This document shows, piece by piece, positions 30,934 to 42,824 of a DNA stretch of 64,000 nt. Source of the DNA: Dichotomocladium elegans. Lineage: Eukaryota > Mucoromycota > Mucoromycetes > Mucorales > Lichtheimiaceae. Both the position numbers and the translations under genes were made by a program. Position 1 is the stretch's first letter; every line of letters starts with the position of its first letter. The stretch covers positions 496,001-560,000 of the forward strand of contig JAIXMN010000008.1 in assembly GCA_025716815.1 (NCBI GenBank), given 5' to 3'. Under the pieces are notes generated by a model. The model did not search any database and was not told the DNA's origin. It worked only from the letters and a program-made list of their open reading frames with translations.

Positions 30934-33255
30934 TTACTTGTCATTCTCTTGCTCTTCGCACGCGGTATCAATCTCAAATACAAGTTCCCCACTTTGTCTG
31001 GAAAAGAACTTGATTGTAGAGCCGTTCTCAAACCTGAGAACATGTGCATGACAATGGATAGAGTTAGTAATCCTCTCTCAATAGTTTGATCAATTAATAT
31101 TACAAGTTATGACTGATAGGGCTGTCGGAATATTTGAACGAAGAAAGTTCAAAATACGGAGAATCAGGCTGCGACTCTGGAGTAGCTGGTAACATGAGCG
31201 AAAAATACCGCATCGCATTACCAATGCTTTTTGCGCCACGCAATACCGGTATTAATATCAATGAATATTTAGTATTTGGTTTGTGGGCACTTACTCTTTT
31301 CCTGCATCTTCAGACATAAGGCGGACTTGAGTATCCAGAACTCCGCGAGCGTAAACGCAATTACTTGGAGTCGAGTCAAAACATACTTCTCCAAACGGTG
31401 CCATTCCTCGTGCAATACTGTGGTCATATTCCTTCAAATTTTGCTCTACTTTTATACTGCTATTGTCGAAGACATCCTGAATGCTAGAGCTTCTCAAGTC
31501 ATAGACGACAAATATAGCAGGAGTTTCATTCCACTGGGGTGGGCGCTATTGAAAAGGCGATGTCAAACGAGCATAAGGAGCTCGAAAGCCCAATTTATAA
31601 GCTTACCTGGAGTACATCATGGAATGCTGTGTACGGGATTAACTTTAGTAGGAGCATATCCTCACTGAGGAACTGCATCCTCCAAACCCGCAAGGCCTCG
31701 TACATCTTGAAGTTGCTGTAGAACCAATCTTTACCAAGGCAACTAATACTGGCATATTAACCTGCTGCGCTCATGGTGATCTAATCATCTTTTTGAGGTA
31801 CCCAGACTCCTCTGCCTTTTTGTATAACCATATAAAAAGTCTATGTTGAAGACTTGTGTATGGAAGCTTCCCCTGTGGATAACGGATTATGAGTGGAGAA
31901 CAGGCATATTGATATCTACAGAAAAAAATGAGAGACCTCTCTTGTGATGCGCTTAGATTCTCTGTCGCTGGGACAGAACATTTCAAATTCTCTGGCTGTC
32001 ATAATCCCCCATCGGAAACTAAAGATCTAAAAAATTTGATAATACTAAAGATGAATTCCGTGGATAGGTAAAAAGATGCCACAAATATTCGAACATACCT
32101 GCTCTTCGACAGGGGGTGTCTCCATCGACATATACTCTTCTGGATGCTCATTCACTTGTTCGTCTTTTGTTGAAGTTTTACCCTGTGACTCGCTGTATAT
32201 GATGGGCGGAGGCGGATTATATTTATATGAGTCATAGCCTTGGAGACAGGTCTCGTAAAGCCGAATTGTCCCAGTATTCTAGAAAGAAAAGATAACGGGC
32301 CTTTGCAGTCAACGCATTGTTCGTCTCTTGAGGTATTTTGCAGAGACTGTGACTTACAGGGCAAATATGAAAAATATAAATGACCTGATAGTAAAGTGAC
32401 AGGAGTGCGATTAGATTTTTAAAGATACTAACACCTGCATGTCGAGTTAAACTAAAGTGATTGCGCGGGAAATCCTGGCGTGCAACAACCTACGAAGGCT
32501 ACCAATAAGGCGCTCTATGATGAATATTATCCCTCCATGCTTCAAACACGTACAAGTCCGCTTTCGACTTCTACCACGAAGAGACAGTAGTCAAGAAGGT
32601 GTAATTCACTGACCACTTCGGGTGCATGCGCAGTTCTTATACTTCGACCAACGGCTGGAGGTCCTGAAGACGCCAGAAGGATCTGGAAAAAAGGTAAACG
32701 ATTTGTCTTCAATGCAACTTTTGACAAACAATGATTCATACGTATCTACCAGCCCCAGTAAAAAGACAGAAGTCTTTTGAGAGAGTGTGATGTGGCGGTA
32801 CTGGCAAGGTGGACTTGTACTCGAGGGTAAAGAAATCATGAAACATACAGCATTCTCCTCGGTTGCTGGTATGCCGATGCTGTAATCTATTCAACGCTTC
32901 GTCGCCAAGTGTCCCGCTGAATCGATAAAGCAGAACTTCTTGACGACATTTTGCAAGGCAAACAAGATACTGGGGAAAAGCAAATACATTGAGATGGAGT
33001 TCACCATTGATATGGTTTCACCATCACTGAGGGCGTTTATACCTTTCCGTCAGGTGTAAACCTTTTTAACATCCCACAACCGATCGGTACGGCTATATCA
33101 CGTATCGTTCGATTCGGCTTGATAAGCGTACATACTTGCTTCACGCAGCCTCTTTTTGTACATTTTCGATTGCCGGTCTCCCTGGCTTTCAATTCATGAT
33201 AAATATTGCAAGGGACAGTAGTCTTCTTTCTTCTATTAACCGTAAAACAGTCCAT
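30934..33255 (-). CDS. DET1: DET1 homologue (CUL4-DDB1 ubiquitin ligase adaptor)
   Basis: A multi-exon gene assembled by eye. N-terminus MDCFTVNRRKKTTVPCNIYH, then MLKRFTPDGK (the DET1 FLRKFSPDGR block), ELHLNVFAFPQYLVCLAKCR, SKDFCLFTGAGRY, LHLLDYCLFVVEVESGLV, VIYIFHICP, SLQHRLFIWLYKKAEESGY, NFKMYEALRVWRMQFLSEDM and the terminal STIKFFSRQSGELVFEIDTA ending ENDK (stop at 30934-30936). Order and spacing match metazoan and plant DET1 along its length. DET1 works with DDB1 and COP10-like E2 variants on CUL4 ligases. The C-terminus appears shorter than the animal protein, which continues for about 40 residues. An insert of about 40 residues rich in Pro/Glu (NPPPPIIYSESQGKTS) is lineage-specific. 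Exact exon borders are approximate. Confidence 0.85.
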
Positions 33256-34248
33256 GGTAGATGTTATGTACGTGTGTATTTAAAAGTGAAGAGAAAAAGA
33301 AAGGAAGAGACAACGTTCCAATTTGCATTAGGCTTTTTAATCTGCGATAAAAATAGCACACATGCACCGAATGACAGGATGTCTTCGATGTTTTTAAAAG
33401 AAAGACGAGCACAGGTATTATTCCTTTAATCTGCAACATTCGTCCTTTGTTCATTTATCCAATTCGCATGGCGATATCCATAGAAAAAGGAAAAAAAGAA
33501 GTATCCATAGTGGTTATATTCACCATTTCCCAAAATCAAAGTCGCACGCCACCTAATTCTGAAGTCGTCAGATGGCAACAATAGAAGTCGCTTCTGCCAA
33601 AACGTATCTGCGTAAGATCACAAATATAATGTCGCATACACGGAAATGATATGTCGCAAACTCATCTCTTTAAAGGTACCCAGCTTCTCGGGATTTTGCT
33701 TGAAGTCGGAAACGATGGGCAGGGCCAAGTCATTGACGAGCATAGCTCTCCCAAATCTATCGACTATGTCGCCGATGAGGAAGTGTACTCTCCTCAAGCC
33801 GTCTGTTCTCAGACCGTATAATTACCTAATATATCTTGCTTGGGCAAGTCTGAGCTTGTTGCTGTGCATTCTCGAATTGCGACAATACAGTCAGCATTCG
33901 ATTTACCGTTGATCTCTGACCGGCGCAAATGCCACCGGCAAACTGACTACCGATATTCATTGTAGTAGCCCAGAGTGGGTGATTATGATCCTTTTTGGCT
34001 ATCATAGCATAGAAGTTCAATACATTATCCTATTCTAACTATTCAAATAATAGCTGTTTTTGTATACCGAGTCACCAATCTTGCAAGCAGTATATATTCA
34101 TAATCGACGGCGTCAGTGTTACAGTGTTCAAGAAAACAAATGGCCTTCAATCTGGTTTTGAGCAGAGGTTTGGGATCCAGAAAGAAGATATCAAGTACAT
34201 CAATGCACAGATGACCGTAATGAGGGCCATATAGGCTAGTGGGCTACC
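33256..34248. other. Gene-poor interval with possible coding fragments
   Basis: Upstream of DET1 and before the recognisable Fanzor core. Short plausible peptide stretches occur on both strands (plus: FKGTQLLGILLEVG near 33670; minus: NPLWATTMNIGSQFAGG-like near 33960), but stops and frame changes prevent a call. Some may be the N-terminal part of the Fanzor relic. Confidence 0.3.
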
Positions 34249-35201
34249 GTTGGTCCTGGAAGAAGGGACCTGTTATATTGCGCTTATGAAAACTCTTCAT
34301 CCGATAACCACCAAATCTTGCGCTATATAAAGAAGCTTCAGGATCATACACGGTAGACCAAGTGATATCACAGATTGAGAGAACGAGTCAAGGTAGAGCG
34401 GTCTGAGGTGCAATTGGCCGAACAGCATCTATATCAGTTCCAAAAGTCGCGCACTTCCGTACTCGATTACTAGGGGTACCTCACTGACACGAACCAGTTC
34501 TTTAAGTTTCTCAACGCTTTCTACACAGCAACCACAGCGGACCACCCGAAACCTCAATTTTATCTCGAAAACTTCGCCTGTCCGCCTTTTACAAGAAGCA
34601 GCAAGCAGATGAAAAGCTCTTCGACTCTATGAACGCGAAATTTAGAAGTAAGGTCGTGTCCTTGATAGGAGGTTGGTCTGCGCCAAACACCAGATGCAAC
34701 GAGTCTATCTGTGGTGTTGGCTTTCGGAAGCTGTTAAAGAAGAACAATTGCAATGTGTATTTAATCGAGAGTACAAAACCAGCAAGCGTTGCCCTACCTG
34801 CGTCAACGAGTCTCTCACTACCTTCAAAATGGTGCCTAACCCACGCCCATATCAACGACGCAGCAATCCAGCCATCTTCTGCAGCAGCCTGCTACGGTAT
34901 GAAGGGCTATCAGAGTATTCCAAATTTTCTAATATATTGATGTGTCAATAGATGTTCAAATCAAAATTGTACAGCAGGCATGGCAGAGGGCGTTTGTCAA
35001 CCAAGATTATGGAATCGGGATCTAGGGGCAGCTCCCAACATGCATCATACCCTCTGTAGTCTTCGGGAAGATGGCATCATCCGAGCAATGTTTCAGAGAG
35101 AAAGTATTTCACAAGCGTTTGCAGCTCGTGGAAGGCCACGCTCATATGAATTAGAGCAGCGGAACGTGAGACCATGGCGGACAGGGACAGGAAGACCATG
35201 A
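34249..35201 (+). pseudogene. Fanzor (TnpB-like OMEGA nuclease) relic 1
   Basis: Segments of a RuvC-type RNA-guided nuclease of the Fanzor family remain in order but across frames. RuvC-I reads VGPGRRDLLYCAYEN at 34249 on; families have an Asp where this copy has Gly (34252-34254). Next come YQFQKSRTSVLDY, a stop, then YLTDTNQFFKFLNAFYTAT, FYKKQQADEKLFDSMNAKF and LIGGWSAPN (the family's GDW block). Then GVGFRKLLKKNNC and, in another frame, REYKTSKRCPTC (first zinc pair), FKMVPNPRPYQRR and RLWNRDLGAAPNMHH (RuvC-III, WNRD at 35010-35021). Several stops and frame changes make it inactive. No terminal repeats were found. Confidence 0.7.
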
Positions 35202-37559
35202 CGTACATGCTCATGCCGATCGAGACGGCCATAACCCCGACCAATAATTTTCTGCATCAGTTATCGCTGACGCAACTCATGATAACACAGTCTTTCGCGG
35301 CAAGCCCTCTTCCCTTGGAAGAGTGGTGTGTTATAAGTTCACGGGGTTGGTAAGGAGTGAAGTTTTCTGTTGACTAACATACTTTAATCCATGAATACAA
35401 AATTTGTTATCTATTAGTACGTCTTTACGTATTTATACGCTATTGTTTCTACCTCGTGTACGAAATTTATTTGGAAACTGAAGTATATGCCAACTCCTTC
35501 CTAAGATGGAATAAATAACGCCGTGCACATGTTACGTTATCAGTCGCAAGTTCTGCTTATATATGGCTAAAGCAAGATATACCCTGGAGCAAGATCTTAC
35601 TGATTTGTGTTTGCTGTCCTATATATGACTGACGTTGCCCATATGTAATACAGCACTGCAGCTAGCACATTGTGAGTGTTTTCAATTTGGACACCATATT
35701 AAAACGAAACAGAAACAATTTGGTGGATACTTCTCCGGTGATTTCCGGCACACAGCATGATACTATACAGAAGTACATTCTGATTGCCATTTAATTTAAT
35801 ATCTGTAAGTCTTTGCCGTTTCAGTAGCCAATCAGATTGGTATTCAAGCACTACAAATGACATGTCTCTTCCAACTTAATAAATATGTGCCCTCCTTATG
35901 ATTAAAGCTTGAATCAAGGAAAGAACATAAGTTCATCGATGACAACGTTCCTTCATAATATAATGATCGTCCCCCTATTACGATACGCTTGGCTGAAGTG
36001 AAATCACGTCCGTAGAGTGAATTATTATTATCCAATCGGGTAATGTCAAAGACTTTGTATATCACTAAAAGATTTAATTGCTGAATCCCACGACCCAAAT
36101 AACTGCCTTATATCAGTTCGTCTTTTTGCAGAATATGGGAAAATATGCTTTCTGTATTATCCTAAATTCATTCCCAATGGCATGGGACACAGCCAAACCT
36201 GAAGTGGCAGGTGACACAGACGCACGCACACAGCGGCGCCCGTCATATTCGTACGGTCGGATTTTTTGAGACAAAGTCAATTCTTTCTTTGTCACAACCT
36301 TCAGCGCAATTTCAGGAGATCCTATTTGACGAAGAACATTGAGCACACTACAAATAGACTGTGCTAAACCTTCTCTAATAAACGGTCCATAGAACAGCGC
36401 ATTCGTAGGTGACACTTGAAAGCGTTAAGGTATGAGAAGAATACCCCAAATTGAATACAGTTATCCGGTATATGTGCATGCAAGCTAGCGCAGATGATCA
36501 CTGTCGCCGTCGCTTTACACAATGACTTGAACGTAGTGGTAAGTGAAGGAAACAGTTGATAATATCGGAATTGATCCGACAGCAACGCGCGCCGTCAAGC
36601 TTATGACATAGAGTTCTACTGCTTGAATTTGGACATCCATCTCTTCATTCCATTAAGCCGGGTGTAGTCGTACACTCACATTCGCGCAACGCGCCCGCAA
36701 AGGAACGCCAGTACGAGCAGGCTTAGTTATATACGAATTAAATTTGCAAGTGGCTGATTTGAAAAGTTAAGAACTTCTTGTTGGAACAGGAAATATTCTC
36801 GGCAGCTATTGTGAAAACCCCGCAATTGAATACTAATCCAGGGAGCATTCATTTGAATACTTGATGCAAGAAATGATAGCTGAGTAGGTCTTTGATATTC
36901 TGCTAGTTTTGACCATTAAAGTCGAGGCTGAGACAGTGGAGTTATGAGCGGAAAACACATGGAGCAATGCCCATTTGTGTTCCTGAGCGTGGGGCGGGCT
37001 TTGGACAATGGAGTACAGATCAATTTGCAATCTAAAACTTCATTTGCCCGTGCTTCACTTGCCATTATGGGGCTTGGCTGAATGTGTCCGGGCCACCCCG
37101 CCAAGTTAAAATAGAATATACGCATGTTATCCTTATTTTTACATGATCAGCTTTTTTAAGGGGTGAAGGCAAATAGATGAGGTTGCACTTGGGGAACACA
37201 GCGCAATAGACATATAAACATAGGCATAGGCTTATACAGACTGTTTATAGACACACACACACACACACACATACGCAGTGTACATGCGCAGTGGACGTTG
37301 GAAAAAATATGTGCTTGTCATTCGTTGATTTGAAATATTGATTCCCGCCTTGGTGTAACCTTGTCGCTTACAGCTCGTATAAAAAAATGTCGTTGCTCAT
37401 CAACGTACACTGCTTGCTTTCTCCTTTTACAGATTGGACTGCGTATGTAGTATTTGCTTCTTTGCCTTTCCCCCCTATCCATTATTATTCCTTCCCCTTC
37501 AATCACAGTGAGTGCTGATCGATTTGTCGTCTGATAGAAGCCTTCAAGGTTGATCCGGT
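35202..37559. other. 2.3-kb interval without a supported gene
   Basis: AT-rich DNA before chitin synthase. A minus-strand ORF at 36113-36415 (100 codons) has no recognised domain. An (AC)n tract lies at 37251-37271. The 37300-37559 stretch, with CT-rich runs, is the probable chitin synthase promoter and leader. Confidence 0.45.
37251..37271. repeat. (AC)n microsatellite
   Basis: About ten AC dinucleotides, 290 nt upstream of the chitin synthase start. Confidence 0.85.
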
Positions 37560-40381
37560 ATGTACCATTCTCCTTATGACAGCCCCAATAACGGCGGGTC
37601 CCCGGTGCCTCCTTACTCTGAGCAGTACCCGCTCCAGGACACATCCTTCTCACATCAACCTCCGATGGAGCGTGGTGACAATCGATTGAACTTCCATGAT
37701 GATAACCCTCCGCAGAACCAGCCTCTGCTCGGAAGTCCAATGGGTCCTCCCTCTGTTCATGACCGCTCTCCTTTCTCGCGCGTTGTTGGCGGGGGTGGTG
37801 GAGTTCAATTCGTCGAGCCTACTTCTCCTGGCGGCGGTCCTCGCTATGGCGAGGCACCTCGGCGACAGCCACGTCGTTACAAGACAGGCAAGTGAAACAT
37901 AGCTATTGCTGCTTATGTCAATAGCGGGCTTAAACTGATTTGGTCGGGCGGAGCACAGTGCGAAAGGTCAAGCTGACGGGCGGTAATCTTGTCCTCGATA
38001 ACCCTGTCCCGACAAAGTACTTGGAACGAGTGGCCGACAAAAGCGCCCATGAGTTCACACATATGCGATATACCGCAGCGACTTGTGATCCCTCCGAATT
38101 CAAGGCACAGAACTACACCTTGCGCCAGGAAGCAATGAATCGTGAGACCGAGCTCTTTATTGTGTTGACAATGTACAACGTAAGGATATTGAGGAGGACC
38201 CCTATTTTAACGCATGAGACGCTAACCCGCTTCGGGCAGGAAGACGAGGTCTTGTTCTGCCGCACCCTTCATGGAGTAATGAAGAACATTGCGCATCTGT
38301 GTTCCCGTACCCGGTCGTCGACCTGGGGAGCGAGGGGCTGGGAAAAGGTGGTGGTATGTGTGGTTTCGGACGGCAGAACCAAGATCCATCCCCGCACTTT
38401 GTCTGTGCTGGCGGCGCTGGGCTGCTATCAAGAAGGTGTTGCTAAAAATATTGTTGAGGGCAAACCAGTCACGGCACATATTTACGAGGTAGATAATTAG
38501 AAGGGGTGCAGCCTCGTGGCATATTCATACACACTTCTGACGCACCCAGCGTAGCACACAACGCAGATCTCAGTTGACCCTGACATGAACTTCCGAGGAG
38601 CAGAGGCTGGCATTGTCCCCACCCAGATGCTCTTCTGCCTCAAGGAAAAGAATCAAAAGAAGATTAACTCGCACCGATGGTTCTTCCAAGCTTTTGGACC
38701 TGTCATTAAGCCCCATGTCTGTGTGCTCATTGATGTGGGTACTCGCCCAGGTCACACATCCATCTACCATCTTTGGAAGGCGTTTGATATAAACAAAAAT
38801 GTTGCTGGCGCTTGTGGTGAAATCCGAGCCATGACAGGCAAGATGGGTGTCTACCTCCTCAACCCAGTCGTCGCCTCTCAGAATTTTGAGTACAAGATGT
38901 CCAACATTCTCGACAAGCCTCTTGAATCAGTATTTGGCTACATTTCCGTGCTTCCAGGTGCATTTTCTGCCTACCGCTTTGAGGCGCTGCAGAACGATGT
39001 AAACGGAGTTGGTCCCTTGGAGAAGTACTTTATGGGTGAAAAGATGCATGGTAGCGAGGCCGATATCTTCACCGCCAACATGTACCTCGCCGAGGATCGT
39101 ATCTTGTGTTATGAATTGGTGGCCAAAAAAAATGCTGCATGGACACTCCACTATGTCTCAAGTGCCTATGGTGAAACCGATGTCCCCGATAATGTGCCTG
39201 AATTCATTTCCCAACGTCGTCGGTGGCTCAATGGTTCTTTCTTTGCAGGCGTCTACGCTCTCGCACATACCGGCAAGCTATGGCGTTCGGACCACTTTTT
39301 CCTGCGCAAGATCTTCTTCATGATCCAAGGTATTTACCAACTTTACAATCTAATCTTCTCTTGGTTCGCTATCGTAAGTTATCCATTTTCTGAGAAACAA
39401 TACGGTGGAGACGTACACTTAACGTAACAATGTTGTGATATCCAGGGCAACTTTTACCTCACCTTCTATATCATGACTACCTCCATGATGTCTGACTACT
39501 TGGATCCCAAGCCTTTCTCTGCTGACGTCGCCTCATACCTACATATCAGTCTAAACTACGTCTATATTGTGCTGCTTGTCGTCCAATTTATCATTGCCAT
39601 GGGTAATCGACCACAAGGCTTCAGATGGGCCTATATTCTAAGTATAGCCTTCTTCGCGCTGCTCATGGTGTACATCATGTTCTGTACAATTTGGATTACT
39701 GCTGTTGGCGTTGACACTGCTGTGGATAATGCGAGACAATCAGACGATATGTTTATGGCACTCATCAGACAAAGCGCCTTCCGCGATGTTATTGTGGCGA
39801 TCTGCTCGACCTACGTGATCTACTTCGTTGCCAGTTTCATTTTCCTCGACCCCTGGCACATGTTCACAAGCTTCATTCAGTACATCTTCATGTCGCCTAG
39901 CTATATCAACGTCCTCAATATCTACGCATTCTGTAATACGCACGACGTATCCTGGGGTACCAAGGGCGACAATACGGTATCAACCGAGCTTGGTGTCGTC
40001 AAGGCAAAGAAAGGCAAGGACGGCGAATCGCACGTTGAAGTCGATGTGCCGACCGAAGAAAAGGACTTGAACGAGCAGTACGAGGAGGCCTGCTTGGAGC
40101 TGAAGCGTGTCATTGAGCCAGTTCATCAGAAGCGTGATGCAAAGACCAAACAAGAAGACTACTACAAGTCTTTCCGTACCCGCCTGGTGTTGTCCTGGGT
40201 CATTAGCAATATGGCCCTTGTCGCCGTCATCACAAATGGTCAGATTCTTCAATGGTTTGGAACCTACGAGGAACGGAGCACCGTCTATCTGGGCTTCATC
40301 CTATGGTCTGTTGCGGGTCTTTCAGCCATTCGTTTCGTCGGTTCATGTCTCTATCTTGTCATGAAAATCTTTACTGGTTAG
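37560..40381 (+). CDS. CHS: Chitin synthase
   Basis: A plasma-membrane glycosyltransferase (family GT2) making chitin from UDP-GlcNAc. Five exons: 37560-37887, 37959-38179, 38240-38488, 38555-39373 and 39446-40381. The Pro/Gly-rich cytosolic N-terminus is followed by the conserved start [18 protein letters not shown], then [62 protein letters not shown] and [10 protein letters not shown]. The product-binding/processivity motif [15 protein letters not shown] comes next. The C-terminal half has several membrane segments ([49 protein letters not shown]) and the SWGTKGD motif near residue 700. The pattern is that of class I-III (division 1) enzymes. The first intron has a GC donor. Confidence 0.95.
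37888..37958 (+). other. GC-AG intron in chitin synthase
   Basis: A 71-nt intron with donor ACAG/GCAAGTG and acceptor CACAG. The join is required to keep RRYKT in frame with [10 protein letters not shown]. Apart from C at position 2, the donor fits the strict consensus, as GC introns usually do. Confidence 0.8.
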
Positions 40382-42086
40382 ATGGCCTTTATTGGAGTTT
40401 TCCTCCCTCTCCACTCCGAATATGCATACAGTATCTTCTAGGGCCTCATTGCCATTCGCCTATATCCCCCTTCTCTCTTTCCCTTATTTCTACATGTATA
40501 AATTCCTTTTCTACATAGCCGTACAAGACATCAGGTAAATGGTTTGCCCTATAACAGGCAGACGCGCTGGTACTTCACAGCTACAGTATCTCATAGTATT
40601 TTGTCACAACGCGTGGCGGTGGGTTTCATAAAATCCGGCACTCGTATTTCAAAACCATGACGATTCATTATTTTCACGTTGTGCATGCATTATTGTTGAA
40701 CAGCGTGGACCATACACTATTTCCCGAAGTCGCAGGATCGGCAACAATAAAATCGGCGTTTTGCCCAGAATACGCATGATGACAAATCAAATGTCACATA
40801 CATACATGGAAAGATATCGCTTCCACCTCTTTCTCTTTTATACACTTTTACATTCTTAAATGAGCAATCTATTTCTTTATGAAGATGGCCAAGGTCATGT
40901 GGTTGATGGGTGTTGCTGCCCTGAACATATGCAATCCATTTGTTCTCGCACTGAATATCTTCGTAGCATATCTTGCAGAGATAACTCTGATCTTATTACC
41001 ACACACATTCCCGAGCGAAATGATAAAAATATTCGGATGAAAGAAGCAGGGATCAAGCGCACTTAACGTACACTAACCAAGACAAGGTCAGATTTTTCAA
41101 ACGGATGTTTGAGAAGGTCTTGAGTGCATCAGCTACTAGGAATCCATGTTTGCTCATCCCAGTAATGACCATTACAGTACAAGAGGGACCATGACAGCAT
41201 CTTTAAGAAACCTAACGCGAGGGGGGGGTTAGTGTATTCTCAATGAAGACATAAGAGTGTTATTTTAGAATGCGTTGGTAAGAATCCATCCATTGCCCTA
41301 GTTCCATTCTGCAATCTTCTAATACTTCGGATCCTCTGTAGATAACGATATCAGCCTAACTCAAGTGCCTCGAGATAAGAGGATATGGGCTTTGGGTGGG
41401 ACTGTGGTTTGGTTGCACCCGCGCAGGTCCCCCACCCATGCTCTCGTCATAGTGCTTTCGTATTCGTCTGCTTCCTTCGTTGCTTCTGTCACAGGTGTTG
41501 TTGTTAGTCTGTCGTCGTCCCTCCGCGTTTTCTTTCCTCCAAGCTTTCCACCGTCGCATCCGCCGTCGATGCGCAACAGCTCCGGATCCTTCCTTTCCTC
41601 CCTCTTCCGCAATGGCACACCTAGCTATATTCAGTCTAAGTTAAAGAGTAAGAAGGGAGCTGATGTTTTCTGTTTAATAACGGGTAAGTCTCCATCCTTC
41701 TTTATCCATGCGACATATTTTATGTTTTTTTATGCGACATTGATTATATTTTTGTGCGACATCAAAGTATTTCTTTGCGTGCCCAGTGCTAAAGCACAGT
41801 CACATGGTCACGTGCAGCGAGTGGAGAGAGAGACGTGCTATTATTTATCAAATTGGATTACCCCACCGCTTAATATTCGTTCTGATTGGCCCCCTGCGGG
41901 GTTCCGCTTGAAAAAAAATGGAGCGAGTGCGCTTATCGGCTCCCTGTTCTTTATACATTACGGCTAGCTTTGCAGCAAGATAGTGCGTTTCGTCCTGTCT
42001 GATCACTCTTCCAATACACAAGATCGTCTTTTGACCAAGTCTAGAAGCATATTCCTGCGTTGCTGTTATCCTTACTACGACCCTCC
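40382..42086. other. Intergenic region after chitin synthase
   Basis: 1.7 kb with a T-rich 3' UTR and a G run (41221-41228). ORFs at 41365-41967 overlap each other on both strands and have no domain. The last 150 bp are probably the promoter of the acidic protein. Confidence 0.45.
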
Positions 42087-42599
42087 ATGAGCTTGGACAA
42101 CGAGAACAACCGTAAACGCTCTTTCTCACCCGATTCTCTCTCTGGCACCAGTAGCAGGAAGAAGCAATCTAGGCTTTGTTCCAGCGCAGATCTTCTCGCT
42201 GAACTCACTAATGTTCTTTCGGAGATCCGGTCGACACCTTCCTCTGGCGAGATTAGCGCGGAACTGCTCGAGACATTCAAGATCGTGATGCTTCAAATCG
42301 AACACATGTCATCGGATAGCACAAACACCGAAGCAGCCCATATTAAGCATGAGAGCGGCCGTTGCCTTGATTCCTGGTTTGATGAATTATTAGCTCAGTG
42401 CGAGGCTGATGGCGAACTTGATCTAGACGAGCTTGAAGACGAGCTAGCGACAGCAGCGATAGCTGCAGGGAGCGACGACGATGAGGATATCCAAACCGCA
42501 TTAAGGCTGGCATTTATGTTGACGAACGAAGATGGAGATGATGAAGAGGATATTAAAGATGAAGCCGATAGTCCGACCACTATCCAGCTTCTCGTGTAA
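42087..42599 (+). CDS. Small acidic hypothetical protein
   Basis: 170 residues if the ATG at 42087 (MSLDNENNRKRSFSPDSL) is used; an in-frame ATG at 42060 would add nine residues. The N-terminus has a basic patch (NRKRSF, SRKKQSR), a possible nuclear signal. The middle is helical (LLAELTNVLSEIRS, AELLETFKIVMLQIEHM). The C-terminal half is strongly acidic (DLDELEDELATAAIA, DDEEDIKDEAD). No family is recognised. Head-to-head compactness and even codon use support a real gene. Confidence 0.6.
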   Translation: MSLDNENNRKRSFSPDSLSGTSSRKKQSRLCSSADLLAELTNVLSEIRSTPSSGEISAELLETFKIVMLQIEHMSSDSTNTEAAHIKHESGRCLDSWFDELLAQCEADGELDLDELEDELATAAIAAGSDDDEDIQTALRLAFMLTNEDGDDEEDIKDEADSPTTIQLLV

Positions 42600-42824
42600 A
42601 GATTTTTCTTCCCCCCCCTTTCTCATCTCCTCCTGCGTACGGAATCGCTTTTACAGTTGTACATAAACACATTTTACGACAAGCCATCTTTTCATGCCTT
42701 ATGTGACCCACGAAATACAGCTATGCACCGGTACCATACTTGCTGCTTATCCCATGAAGAAACTCAGATACAATGCGGAATGGAAGAAAAGGGGATTTAT
42801 GATGTCGATGAGATGAAATTTTGC

